Origin: Macrosoma leucophasiata
Lineage: Eukaryota; Arthropoda; Insecta; Lepidoptera; Hedylidae
Direction of reading: 5' to 3'
Assembly: GCA_036365455.1 (NCBI GenBank)
Contig: JAWQUS010000007.1
Location: 19,112,001 to 19,176,000 of the forward strand
Length of the DNA: 64,000 bases
Of this stretch, positions 1 to 10,620 are shown in pieces. The notes beneath the pieces are model-generated. The model was given only the letters and a program-made list of their open reading frames with translations. It was not told the origin of the DNA and ran no database searches. Every line of letters begins with the position of its first letter. The stretch's first letter is position 1. Made by a program: the position numbers and the translations under genes.

Positions 1-1954
1 TGTCGCATCTAAGTTACATGAATGGAGGATTCCTAAAAAACATTTCTTACAAGTTGTATTGTCGGTACAATAGCGAGCGCCGTTTAACAAAGCGCGTACA
101 AGTGTACAATTCACGCGATAGCTCTTTATGATACGGCCTATTTATTAAGAGCTTTGATGCTTAGTTCCTTTACCCTTCTTCAGTACGCGGCAGTTGGCGA
201 CTGTCGCGCGCCGCGGCTCAACTTCTGCTGGCTAGGTTTTAAAAGCGTGATATTGTTGTAATATTCAATAGTTCAATAGTCGCGAACATTGTCAGCCGTG
301 TGTCTTTTGTGAGAGCGATTAACTTAATTATATGTGTAGCAAACATTCGGTCTCGTTCACAATAGGAACCCACGTTTATTACAATAAAGTCATGATTATG
401 CAATTTTGGATAAAAGTAAGCGATCTCGTGCCATAGCAATTGTTCTTGAACTTGAATCAGAGCTTTGGAAGAGGTTTTTATGATTTATTTATTATATTAT
501 ATTGAAATATCAGCTTCATGAACAAGGCTGAAAACAATGACACATGTTTACATTACACTATACTAATCTATCTCATTGCGGAATTGGTTTGCGGCTTATT
601 TATTTACCTAATTGTTGTCAGGTGTTTCTTGGCACATAGCAAATTGGAACAGGCATTAACTGAGACCGGATCTCCAACTTTTTAAGAAGGTTTGGTCCCT
701 ACTGGTGGAATCTGTATATTTAACCTGAGTAGACATTGGAACGGATATTCTAGAAGAAAATTTGAAGATTAAATAAAAACAAAATACAAAACAACATTCA
801 ATAATGTATATCCCCTAGTAACAGCAGTATTATTATACCTACTGATTTAAGTTATTTGAGTAATAAACCGAAGCGGTATATTCCACATTATGTGTCGTCC
901 CCTCCCAGTCAAATAACATGGTATATCGCACTCCCCCTGGTGTTCAGTTACCGGGATTTTTTGCTTCAGCCGTGAGACCGAAAGGCGGGGTTAGGTTACC
1001 GGCTGAAAGACTATACCGCGTTGCACGTGCACGCTTCGCTCGCCAAAATGGCGGATCTTCAATGACAGAGGTTTAAATTTGGAACGTGTTCCTCACGGCC
1101 ATGTTGAATCTACATACCTAAGTACCTCATACTCGTATATATCTTTAGCACGTAATGATTCTATTGCTTACCATTTTTAATGGCTGTAGTAAATTTTGCA
1201 GTGTTTTTCACATATGACTATAATTATTTACACATAAGTGGAAAAACCCTGTTTATCTGAAGTATCTTTTGTTATTTTTGATTATCGCAGTTTCTCTCTT
1301 GGGCTAGTATAATAAATAGATACGCAATTAGATGAAATCAGCAAAAAATGATTCCCCGAACTACTGTTATGTAAATTCTTAGTACGCGTTTTGTGGCTTT
1401 GTACTGAGAAATAACATGCAAATAAAAAAACCTGAAAAATTTCCAATTTATTCTTATATATAACTACAAAATCAAGATAATATTATTATATTATTCTGTC
1501 ATTCTTTTTGTTTTTATTATATCTTCTACGTTACTTACGTTCTAGTAAGTACAAGTTTTTATATAATATTTTTGTCTTCATATCCTTGAGATAAAAAAAA
1601 AAACATTTTGATGCGTGTAATAATGATAGCCATGACAACTTTTTGGCTTAATCTGTTGAGTAAGTACTCGTGATTTGTAGTACAAAAGAGCGGAAACTAA
1701 TGCTCAAGTTCGACCCACTGTGAGATTTTGTTTCTGAGATTAGAAGTAATAGGAGGTTACGTCTTTTTTCGGTACCAAGTGTGTTTGGGTGTAGGAAGTT
1801 CTTCATTATTTGTTAGGATATCCGAACGGATGTAATTCGGATCAGGTAGCAGAACCTTTAATTGATTGAAAGTTTCCGTGGTAGAATTTTAAAGTAAAAA
1901 AAAACTGTTTTTAATTTCGGAATTATGATTGCATTTAAGTACCTAATTGAGTTT
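1..1954. other. Repeat-poor AT-rich intergenic sequence with one GC-richer patch
   Basis: No gene or recognised repeat. A patch at about 896-1075 is GC-richer and holds a short inverted pair TTCAGCCG/CGGCTGAA around GAGACCGAAAGGCGGGG. A second GC-rich patch lies at 190-235. Neither encodes a plausible protein. Function unknown. Confidence 0.4.
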
Positions 1955-2130
1955 TAGTGGTGGTAGAGTTCTAGTTTTGGAGCTCGAGGGCGTAGGCGCC
2001 ACCGCATTACCTAATCTATCTTCCTCTAAATGGTAGTGTAATGTAATTAAGGTAGCAAACAAGCACGCAGGCAATGCTATTAATTTGCCATCCATGTGTA
2101 ATACATGCTTTTTTACCACCACCATAAAGA
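1955..2130 (+). mobile_element. Family A SINE-like fragment, with inverted 3' piece
   Basis: Positions 1955-2040 match the 5' end of family A (GGTGGTAGAG..., GCATTACCTAATCTA..., AAATGGTAGTG). At about 2040 the sequence switches to the opposite orientation of the family 3' end (GTAATGTAATTAAGGTAGC, AACAAGCACGCAG). Old and diverged. Confidence 0.7.
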
Positions 2131-2369
2131 AAATGTAACCTTTGTATGGTTTTAAATTTGGAGTTTCTTAGCAATGAAATGGTGAACATAGTATAATAAT
2201 ATATTCAAGTGAATATTGTAAAAAAAAACTTGTTCGTTTTATGTAATTTAGAAAACAACCAGCATCATGAGATTAATGTTTATTTCATGTCCATAGCTCA
2301 AGCATATTTTGATGGTCAGTTCCAAAGGTACAAGGATAATTTTTAGACCGTCCTTCAACCATAGGTACC

Positions 2370-2570
2370 GAGCAAAACGCCGAGTCACCGGCGCGGGCGC
2401 ATCAGTCCGTGGGGGCGACTTCTTTGATGCGAGCCGACGTTCGACATCGTCCGATAGCCAACAAAACGACAAGCACGTTGTTACCCTTTCACAATTTAAA
2501 GGAGACAGCGAATTTGTGAATTTCTTGATTTTCGAAAGAATTGAAGAGTATCTTTCGGCCCGGTAGTAGA
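2370..2570. other. Unassigned GC-richer island open in frames of both strands
   Basis: A ~200-bp island of higher complexity in AT-rich surroundings. Reading frames stay open on both strands (115 codons minus at 2248-2595, 85 codons plus at 2309-2566), but neither product shows a domain or resembles a known protein. It matches no repeat family in the window. It may be a conserved non-coding element, an old exon or an unrecognised repeat. Confidence 0.3.
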
Positions 2571-3454
2571 AACATTTTAGGCACATTTTGTCCAATGTAC
2601 TTATAACGTGCGAGTTCGTAAATTATCACGATGATGATTGTGATAAAAGCTAAATACTCCACTTGGGAGAAGAAAAAGAGGCTATATCCTTCCTCACGGC
2701 ATAGATAGATTTGGTAAGATCATTTTGCTTTATGGTGCTACAACATCTAATGACTGAAGTCTAATGACTGAAACTCAAGGAGTCACGCATTACGCTTTGT
2801 GGTTCAACGAACGTTTTATCTTTGTAAAAGTTTTCTGCAAAATTTGTTCTTCTTTTTGAGATAATTTTCACAGAATAGAGTAAAAAATATGATTTTAATT
2901 GCGCTTACGAACGAACTGCAACAATATTTTGAAAGGTAGAAACTTTTGTGTACTACGTATTTATTAATTCAATTATAAGTATATTAAATTATACTTTCAT
3001 AGATGCCAACGAGCTGGTGCCCGTTCACGAAATATGAATAACAACAACATTTTTCTTAGTACATACTTAATTGTTTTTACGAAATGAGCTCATAGAATTT
3101 AATTTTTGAAAGTGTTCATCACAAATTAAGCCATATTGGTATTAATTTTTATGAGTATTTGTTATTATTGCACTTTGAAAACAGTCGCATACCAAATCGC
3201 TATATCCTATGACTTAAAATGAAGTGTACAAAACGACACCACAGTCTCCTCGACACTTGTGAGATGATGGTGTGAATTGAACGCTAAGATGAGTAAGCTT
3301 GCCTGATAAACAACTGCACGAGTGCAGTAATTGGTTGGTATCTCCGTGTCATATGTACCTTCGAATATTTTGTCATTTCATTATGACCAATTATACCCGA
3401 GGAATGAGAGATATGTGTTTTGTTCCCTGTGGAATTTTATATTCACTTTTTTTA
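2571..3454. other. AT-rich intergenic, nothing recognised
   Basis: I see no gene, repeat family copy or notable structure here. Confidence 0.4.
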
Positions 3455-3620
3455 TGTCTAATTGTTGACAGACAAGCAGACGGGTTCCTGATGGGATATG
3501 GTCAACGGTGCCTGTGATAAAATTGCTACACCAGGGTATTTGCCATCGTGCTGCCAGTCCTGAAGAACTCTTTTGACGCCATTTTTGAATGTCTTAATAT
3601 AGCGCCGAGAGAACACCTCA
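3455..3620 (+). repeat. Dispersed lepidopteran repeat (ACAGACAAGCAGACGGG type), diverged
   Basis: Shares TTGACAGACAAGCAGACGG, GATGG-A-ATGGTCA, ACACCAGGG and GCTGCCAG-CCTGAAG-ACTC with copies at about 11725-11910 and 60807-60920. Probably the remnant of a retroposed element. Confidence 0.65.
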
Positions 3621-4603
3621 TAGAGAAGTCTTCTGAAGAGAAATGTTATAGATTAATATTTTTTGCAAATGCCTGAATTATTGACGATTTTCTTTTCATT
3701 TTAGGATATGCTTATATTAAAAAAAATCCTTTGGATCACTAGATCAGTATAGATCAATATTCTAAGACTTTGGTGAAGTTAGTATTGGCTGAAGGTACAA
3801 TGACATGTGGCTGTATCTGTTAATAAAAGGCCATAAATTCTCCATCTAAGCGGAATTATTTTTTATCAAATAGATTAGGTAATTTGACGCTACTTTGACG
3901 TATCAATTTTTTGGATTACCAAAATTATTTATGCATATTTATTTTTATTTAATGATTGCTACCAGAATCAAGTGTTTTTTTTTAATTTTCAACTATTACG
4001 CTATTTTATTTTTCTAATCTTACCTCTGTTTCAATATACCTATCTGATGACTTTATATTTATGCTAGTGAGTACCTAATCATGGAATATCCACGTGCGTA
4101 TCCATAATGCGACAACTGACTCACCACTGATTTCTTTTTTGGGTTCTTTCACTAATAGATCATTAACACCAGTATTGAAACAAGATAAAACCATAATTAA
4201 ATGTATTAAAGAGTAAAAGCAAGAACAGTACTCATAGGTATATTACAAATATCTTACAGACGTTTAAAAAAGTTTGACCTTAGAACGTGTCTAAGGCATG
4301 TTATATCAGTTGTTCAGTGGACCTTCAAGGGCTACAAGGTTGAATCGACTTTGGTATAGTTTTATTTTTCATTATTCGTTACTTTACTCTGATAAATTTA
4401 TTTAAATAATCGATTATAAAACTTACCTATTAAAATTATATCCTCGCATTGTCAGTTTGTTAAATTCTCAAAATTTACATAAAATAGAATGTGCTGACGA
4501 TAATATCAATATCTAATTTGTTAAATTTCTTAAAATTCCTTACTGTTACAGTAAGGAATTTTCTAGATTTTCGTTAGTTTGTTTTATCTTGTATGTACTT
4601 GAT
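3621..4603. other. AT-rich intergenic with a short perfect inverted repeat
   Basis: Nothing coding. At 4532-4546 and 4548-4562 there are 15-bp perfect arms (AAAATTCCTTACTGT) with a single-base centre, a near-perfect palindrome. Confidence 0.5.
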
Positions 4604-4690
4604 GTTTTTTTATGAACTGAAGGTGTCTAACAAGCATGCAGTTCACATTGATGTGAGTGATGTGTAAGTGATGACTGCAGCCTATAATAA
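4604..4690 (-). mobile_element. Family A SINE-like, 3' fragment
   Basis: Reverse-oriented 3' end of family A (ATGAACTGAAGGTGTCTAAC, AAGCATGCAGTTCACATTGATG, GATGACTGCAGCCTATA), joined at 4685-4703 to a (TAA)n run. Confidence 0.75.
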
Positions 4691-4703
4691 TAATAATAAT
4701 ATG

Positions 4704-5510
4704 GGGGCAGAGCAGCTTGTGGCGAGCTGTTGGTGAGTAGCGACACCACCCCCTACCATCATCTCGAGTTCCTCCGAGAGAACTGGGCTCCGCCTCGTCC
4801 GCCACACAGAGGTACGGCCGGACAGAGCATCAGGTCTCTCACCTCTGGCTTGCCTTCATTGGCCGGTCAGAGTGGGGCGCTAGAGGTATGGCATTTGCAG
4901 AAATTTAGATAATAGGCTGTTGTCTAAATTTCTGAAAGAGCCATACACTCGGGGGTGGAAGTGTCTAAAGGCATAATAGCGGGGAAGCCCGCTCCGAGCT
5001 CGAGATTACTCGCTCGTGATGGTGAAACCGGGGCCACACCTCTCGACACCCCCAGCCTCTCTCAACAGTGTTGCCCCCTGTCGACCATCGGGTTGGCTGT
5101 TTGGGGGGCCCACCAAGGAGAGGCGAGTCACCACCTGCCTAAAGTAGGATTCGATAATGTGAGATGTTGAATATAGGCAGGTGCCGGATCTCACTCCATA
5201 GGCCCAGCCAGCTAGTCCCCCCAGTTCACCCACATAGCCCAAAGTTTGGCAAATCACTTTTCATTACAATAGTCCCATTATATTCTGCGGGGTCTGTCTG
5301 TGTCTGTATTAACTATTGATGCAGTCAGAGAGAGGTCCCGCCGAATATAACCCATTACAAAGTAGATCAAAATTCTCGAAAGGGCCTCTACGTGTTGGAC
5401 CCCCCATGTCCCCGCGCAAGCCTGACAAAGGTCCGGGGTTCAAATTGGACCCCGTGCTGACGAGAGACATAATAATATATACTTTATTGTACACCAAAAA
5501 TTAGTTTACA
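4704..5510 (-). mobile_element. Unassigned GC-rich block, probable degenerate retroelement
   Basis: About 800 bp of GC-rich sequence with several short open frames on both strands and no intact domain. A short imperfect palindrome around 4904-4936 (GAAATTTAGATAATAGGC and its complement) is visible. At the right end the minus strand reads GTGTACAATAAAGTATATA, resembling the 3' end of a non-LTR retrotransposon, which suggests minus orientation. Inference only; family not identified. Confidence 0.35.
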
Positions 5511-5529
5511 AAAACATACCAATAAATAT

Positions 5530-5660
5530 ATTTGTATAAACATACAAACTATAGACACCCACACAAAGACAGGTCAAAACGCAGATGCGTTGTCACCCCT
5601 GAGACCTTAGTTGTTTTGTCTCTGTGAGAGTTATTACGGGGCCATACATTGACATGAAAG
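5530..5660 (-). mobile_element. Family A (older subfamily) fragment
   Basis: Reverse-oriented middle part of family A in its older form: ACACCCACACAAAGACAGGTC, GCAGATGCGTTGTCACCCC, GAGACCTTAGTTGTT and GAGTTATTACGGGGCCAT. This subfamily has a GTTATTAC block where the younger copies have GTAATTTCCGGCAC. Confidence 0.65.
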
Positions 5661-5775
5661 CGTCGGGACATGACGACCCCATCGCTCTTTAGTGGAGGAG
5701 AATTCTACCGATAGTACAGTTAGTCAACCGAACAATAGAGGTCAAACCATTCCAATGGGGCGGTAGTAAAACTCA
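5661..5775 (+). repeat. Family H dispersed repeat (GTCGGGACATGACGACCCC type)
   Basis: Shared with about 32505-32605 (same strand), 32808-32895 and 46315-46395 (opposite strand): TGGAGGAGAATTCT, TAGTCAACCGAACAAT, ATTCCAATGGG. Class unknown. Confidence 0.6.
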
Positions 5776-5870
5776 AATCATCCAACAACGAGCAGCAGCA
5801 TCCCGCAAAAAAAATATCGCCACTGTGATTGCTAATGCGCCCAAACGCGGCGCATTTGCAATCACATTAT

Positions 5871-6178
5871 GGTATAACGCCTGTAATCCCCGAATAGGTA
5901 GGCAGAGGTAAATGCATGTATTTAAGCATACATATAAATACCCACGATTCGCCGGTTACGTTTTTGGCCCATGTAACAGGTGGCGAGCCTGTTGACATCT
6001 CCGGACACATTACCGAACTCCGAGGTACTGGGAAACTTCCAGAAAATGGAAAAATCCCAATAGAACCAGGGATAAAGGATTTTAACCGTTATCTCTGATA
6101 GTCCCCGACCCGGGAATCGAACCTAAGACCTCCAGCGTAGTAGTAGTGGCCTGCTACCACTAGACTACTGAGGCAGTT
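5871..6178 (-). mobile_element. Family B tRNA-derived SINE, near full length
   Basis: Read on the minus strand, the head is a tRNA-like unit with an A-box-like TAGTCTAGTGGTAGCAGG and a B-box-like GGTTCGATTCCCGGG, followed by a ~230-nt body ending ...GGGGATTACAGGCG. Nearly identical in layout to the copy at 24700-25016. Family B heads would supply an internal RNA polymerase III promoter. Class is confident, name unknown. Confidence 0.85.
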
Positions 6179-6283
6179 AAATGTTATATTTTCTCCTAAT
6201 TAAAAATTATGGTACATTTTCCTCTAATTAAAAAATTATGGTATATTTTCCCCTTTATTATGCACAACAGTATTGTCACAACT

Positions 6284-6687
6284 GGGGGCTGACCGCCTAA
6301 CTGTAATGCTTTCGTTTAGGATGTTAACTTGTCAGTTTCATACTGCCTATCAAAACATTTTGCTCTAAAGTGTATACCTACGAACGAAAATAATTCCAGG
6401 AAATGGTTAGGCGGTACGTAATTGATAAGATGATGTCATAAATAGTCATAATCGAAAGCTAAACCACAATACAAATATGAATAGTACGGAAACTACGTAC
6501 AAAACGTTCGAAACGGCACACTAACACTCAGAGTCAGTACTGCAGTACCGCGAGAACTGCTTAGAGGCCTCGTCGATGCGCATGTTTGTGTAAGTGTCAC
6601 GTTTCAACGTTATGTACGTAGTTTCCACACTGTTTATATTTGTACTGTGGCTAAACGAAAGCATAAGAGTTTAGGCGGTCGGCCCCC
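6284..6687. mobile_element. Compound foldback (MITE-like) element
   Basis: Outer inverted repeats 6284-6319 and 6651-6687 (GGGGGCTGACCGCCTAA and TGCTTTCGTTTAG, near identical) enclose an inner inverted pair of about 50 nt (6464-6515 and 6600-6650, sharing GGAAACTACGTAC). No coding capacity. Possibly one element inserted near the tip of another. No clear target duplication was found. Confidence 0.6.
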
Positions 6688-6699
6688 TGTATCGTGTAA

Positions 6700-6775
6700 G
6701 ACGTCCTCTTTGGGGAAGGTTATGCCCAGCAGTGGACGTCTATCGGCTGGAGTGATGGTGATGATGACATAATGA
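6700..6775 (+). repeat. CAGCAGTGGACG-GATGATGATG retroelement 3' tail
   Basis: TGCCCAGCAGTGGACGTCTA then TCGGCTGGAGTGATGGTGATG. This tail is shared by many lepidopteran retroelements; variants occur at 32745-32800 and 39285-39315. Confidence 0.6.
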
Positions 6776-7320
6776 TGCCGATTCAATTAATTCTGTTTGC
6801 AATGAAAGTTATGAAACTGGAAGGGGTTAATTAATTTTGATCATAATTATCTGTCAAATGAATGAGCTGGGTATGAATGACGGCTATTATTATGAGTGGC
6901 CAGTCAAATTTTAGGATCGAGCACGGCATATTAAAAGTGAGATTAGCGCATCCCATTTTAATAAAGTTTTAATCAATAAGTGTAGTTTTTTTTGTTATCG
7001 TTTATTATATTTGTGTTATTTAAAATAATAACTTGTATAAATATAACTGAACTCTGTGTCCTATTTACATATTAATTAGGTATGCACATGCGCGCTATAC
7101 GAAGTTTTTATTTTCAGTTATGTTGTTACTTTTATATTTATAATTCGCGCAATTAAGAATTAAATTACTTTCGCCAGTAGCAAATCTCGAGGATTTGGAT
7201 TCCAATCTCAATTTGGTTCTTGGTTTTCGATATTTGTTATTAGACAACTGTTCGAAATTTTCGATACTTTTTGATATCTCTGTACATATTTATCTTTATC
7301 TATACATCTATACAAATAAA
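6776..7320. other. AT-rich intergenic, nothing recognised
   Basis: No gene or recognisable repeat. Mostly low-complexity A/T sequence. Confidence 0.4.
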
Positions 7321-8265
7321 TAAAATTGGAGTGTCTGTTTGTAATATTAAAATAACCGCTTTTTACTAAATGCATATGTATATTTATTTATACTTTAATG
7401 CACATTATACATATGGCGGACTTAATGCCACTAGGCATTCTCTGACAGTCAACCAGTATATATACATGGTACATATACCAAAACAACATTTTTTAGCATT
7501 TTTGTTTGTCTGTCTGTCTGTTTGGCGGGGCTAATCTAGGGAACGGCTGGACCGATTTTGATGGGACTTTCTTTAACGTTTTCGTAGGTTTTCGCAAGCT
7601 TCATACATTGTAGAAATTAAACTTGCGGATTTTCTCGCGTATACAACACTTTCTTTGGCAGGTAGCTGATGTGACAAGGAGTAACTTAGGCTACTTTTAT
7701 CTCCATACATCCATGCATACCTACATACAAATAAGTAGACTGGAGTGTATCCGACTTTGACGGGACTTCCACGGGAAGGTAGCTGATGTAATAAGGAGTA
7801 ACTTAGGCTACTTTTATCTCCATACATCCATAAATACATACATACCTACATACAAATAAGTAGAATTGGAGTGTATCCGACTTTGACGAGACTTCCACGG
7901 GTAGGTAGCTGATGTAATAAAGAGTAACTTAGGATACTTTTATCTCCATACATACATACATACAAATAAATAGAATTTAAGTGTCTCCGATTTTGACGGG
8001 ACTTTCACTGGCAGATAGCTGATGTGATAAGGAGTAACTTAGGCTACTTTTATCTCCATACAACCATACATACATACCTACATACAACTAAATAGAATTT
8101 GAGTGTCTCCGATTTTGACGGGTCTTTCACTGGCAGATAGCTGATGTAATAAGGAGTAACTTAGGCAACATTTATACTAACTGCGCCCACGACTTCGTCC
8201 GGGTAGATACTTCATATTTTTTCTCACGTGGACGAAGTCGCGGGCACAGCTAGTGATAAATATGT
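7321..8265 (+). mobile_element. Family I dispersed element with internal tandem array and nested LINE 3' end
   Basis: Begins ATAACCGCTTTTTACTAAATG, contains (GTCT)n, GGAACGGCTGGACCGATTTTG, and a tandem array of five ~110-126-bp units (about 7625-8170), and ends GTGGACGAAGTCGCGGGCAC. A ~83-bp insertion at 7379-7461 (GGCGGACTTAATGCC...GGCATTCTCTGACAGTCAACC) is absent from the neighbouring copy at 8316. It matches a LINE 3' end also seen at 16457-16555. Confidence 0.6.
7625..8170 (+). repeat. Tandem array, five ~110-126-bp units
   Basis: The anchor GTAGCTGATGT/ATAGCTGATGT recurs at about 7661, 7778, 7904, 8014 and 8136. Each unit also carries AAGGAGTAACTTAGG, a (CATA)n stretch and GGAGTGTATCCGA/GTCTCCGA. 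A single such unit occurs in the copies at about 8460 and 39140, so the array is an amplification within this copy. Confidence 0.85.
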
Positions 8266-8309
8266 TTTGATATTCATTTTGGTTAAAGTAATAGGAATAT
8301 AATCTCATA

Positions 8310-8605
8310 ATCTATTTTGTAATATTAAAATAACCGCTTTTTACTAAATGCATATGTATGTATACACGGTACATATACCAAAACAACATTTTTTACAATT
8401 TTTGTCTGTCTGTCTGTCTGTTTGGCGGGGCTAATCTTGGGAACGGCTGGACCGATTTAGATGGGACTTTCACTGGCAGATAGCTGATGTAATAAGGGGT
8501 AACTTAGGCTACTTTTATACTAGTTTCACCCACGACTGGGTAGATAGACTGAACAATCATAAATTCTCACGCGGGCAAAGTCGCGGGGACAGCTAGTGAC
8601 TTAAT
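8310..8605 (+). mobile_element. Family I dispersed element, second copy
   Basis: Repeats the same order as the preceding copy: ATAACCGCTTTTTACTAAATG, (GTCT)n at 8404-8421, GGAACGGCTGGACCG, one GATAGCTGATG unit, and an end with GCGGGCAAAGTCGCGGGGAC. It lacks the LINE insertion and the unit amplification. Confidence 0.65.
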
Positions 8606-9729
8606 AATAATAATAGAATATAATAAATAGCTCGTTAACATTTTATTGTAATTATAGACACTAGTATCATCGAGACGGATTGCTCATCTATAAATTATTG
8701 AAAATTAAAGTAGAACTATTAAATTGTACAAAATTCATCCAATTCCTTTAATTATTTATACAATTTCAACAAAATTGCAATGCTAGACAATCTAGTTTAT
8801 TAAAAAAAAAAATTGAACAAAAACTCTGAGCAACTGTTTTCTAACGCTAGAATACTTGAACAGAAAACAAGAGTAAGCAAATAGCAAACATATCGTGTGG
8901 TCTATGCAGGTAAATCAGTCCCTTGTTTCGGATAATCTGCAAAAAACGTAATCCTTTCCGGCGCAGTGAGGCCAGTGCAGCTTTCGGCAGACTTTGTGAC
9001 GCCGCGCGATGAAATTGGTAATCGTTTGGCGGTGCACTCAAATACATCGGTCGGTTAGGGTTGGCTCTTCAAGTATACTTACCTAGCCCGTTATTTTGCT
9101 TTTATGTTCGTTTTTATTAAGAGGTATGTTTTATTTTAGGGCATGTTATACACAGAGTAATAGTAAGTATTTAATTCTTAACATTTATACCATTAACCCA
9201 ATGTGTATCAGCTTCTGTACACAAAAGTGGGTACCTATCTATTTCAAGTTTCGTTCGCAAAACAATACCCTTACTATATTTTCCTTTGTTTTTTACTTGG
9301 AGATAAAGCGACAACCCTGTACTACTTTGAGTTTATCAATTTATCTTTGTAGCACGCATATTCCGTAGAAGAGGATTACCAAGTTCGCTATTACTGAGTT
9401 CTGCGAAGGTACACCAGGTAGTCAATGCCAAACTTTCTTTGTCCACCGAATAGTTTTTTATAATCACCGACATTTTTATTTTTAAAGGAAAACAAACGTT
9501 ATTTCCAGAGCACTAATGATATTTATTTATTGTTAGCCATGAAACTTATAAATCGGTTAATATATTAACAATTCTTGTCAAAATTAGCGTGATGGCTTTA
9601 GAGATAAGCTACTACTCCGTTATCTATGAATGAATTATGTGAATGAATGGTATACATGATGCGATGTAAAATAAAACAAAATCAAAAAGGTCTAAAAATA
9701 TACCCCAAGAACACAAAGTAATTGAGTTT
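8606..9729. other. AT-rich intergenic, nothing recognised
   Basis: No gene or repeat family copy identified. A GC-richer patch lies at 8940-9060 without a plausible reading frame. Confidence 0.4.
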
Positions 9730-10100
9730 TACTGGTGGTAGAGTTCCAGTGTTGGAGCTCGAGAGCGTAGGCATACCGCATTATAGGTCGCGCCACGTAA
9801 AAAGAACGCTGGAAGAAAGTAGAAGGGATGTGTTCGCGCATCGGTACACTCGCGCACGAAAGTACTAGCCCTATTGGTTTATTTTTGATCTAGCTTTCGC
9901 TTGCGGTTTCGTGTATTGGTAGGCAGATTGAAAAATATATTATATAGAATAACATAAAATGAAATAAAAACACATGACGCGCAGCTTGACCGCCAGCGTT
10001 CTTTTTACCTGGCGCGACCTATACCTAATCTATCTGTCGCAAAAATGGTAATGCTCAGCACTATCATGCTTCGGTTTGATGGTAGCCCCTATATAACTGC
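9730..10100 (+). mobile_element. Family A SINE-like copy split by a MITE
   Basis: The left part (9730-9783) is the family 5' end up to ...CCGCATTA; the right part (10022-10100) resumes with TACCTAATCTATCTGTCGC. Removing 9784-10021 and one TA restores the family sequence GCATTACCTAATCTA, as in other copies. It is followed at about 10097-10205 by an oppositely oriented older family A fragment. Confidence 0.85.
9784..10021. mobile_element. TA-target MITE with 29-bp terminal inverted repeats
   Basis: A 238-bp non-coding element. Ends read TAGGTCGCGCCACGTAAAAA.. and, reversed, TAGGTCGCGCCAGGTAAAAA..; the 29-bp arms differ at one position. Flanked by TA at 9782-9783 and 10022-10023, a dinucleotide duplication as for Tc1/mariner-type transposases. 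It must depend on a transposase elsewhere. Confidence 0.88.
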
Positions 10101-10205
10101 AGCCTATAGATACCCACATAAAGACCAGAGGTCAAAATACAGATGCGTTGCCACCCCTGAGACCTTAGTTGTTATGTGATAGTTATCATGGGGCCATATA
10201 GTGAA
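10097..10205 (-). mobile_element. Family A (older subfamily) fragment
   Basis: AACTGCAGCCTATAGATACC, GACCAGAGGTCAAAATACAG and GTGATAGTTATCATGGGGCC match the older subfamily in reverse orientation. Confidence 0.65.
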
Positions 10206-10379
10206 ATAATACTGATATTAACGGCTCTTAAAAACTAGTCAAAATTAAAACGTAATTACACGGAGCATTAATCACAAATGGGCATTTGCGAAAACATCAC
10301 ATGTCATGATGAATAAACAAGCAAATTAAGTTTAGATACCCTCAATCTTATGTATCGGAATAATAACGTAATAATAATC

Positions 10380-10620
10380 CTACACGACTTCGATTGGCAT
10401 TTCGCCGAATCAAACCTATAAAACTGATTAAATAAAATTTCAAAACGATGGCGTATCGGTGACCCTCGGCGATTGGGCGATTGTCTATTAATATTCCGTT
10501 AAGTAAGATATGTAATTATGTTTGCTGCCCAGCCGTACGTCAATCAATCGCCGGGTGTGTTATTACAGGTATTGGAACCGTCGAAACTAACGTCAATTGG
10601 TTACAAATGAAAATGTTATA
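10380..10620. other. Unique-sequence island with TALE/homeodomain-like motifs
   Basis: A repeat-free, moderately complex stretch. CAATCAATCG at 10541-10550 is the complement of a TGATTGATTG-type Exd/Pbx site, and TGTAATTATG lies just upstream. A cis-regulatory role is inference. Confidence 0.25.

Noticed and set aside
5309..5497. NPGP in a short minus-strand frame (SNLNPGP), reminiscent of 2A-type motifs
   Set aside because: The conserved residues before NPGP (D-V/I-E-x) are missing and no ORF continues on either side.
7625..8170. Centromeric-type satellite
   Set aside because: Only five degenerate units confined to one mobile element copy.
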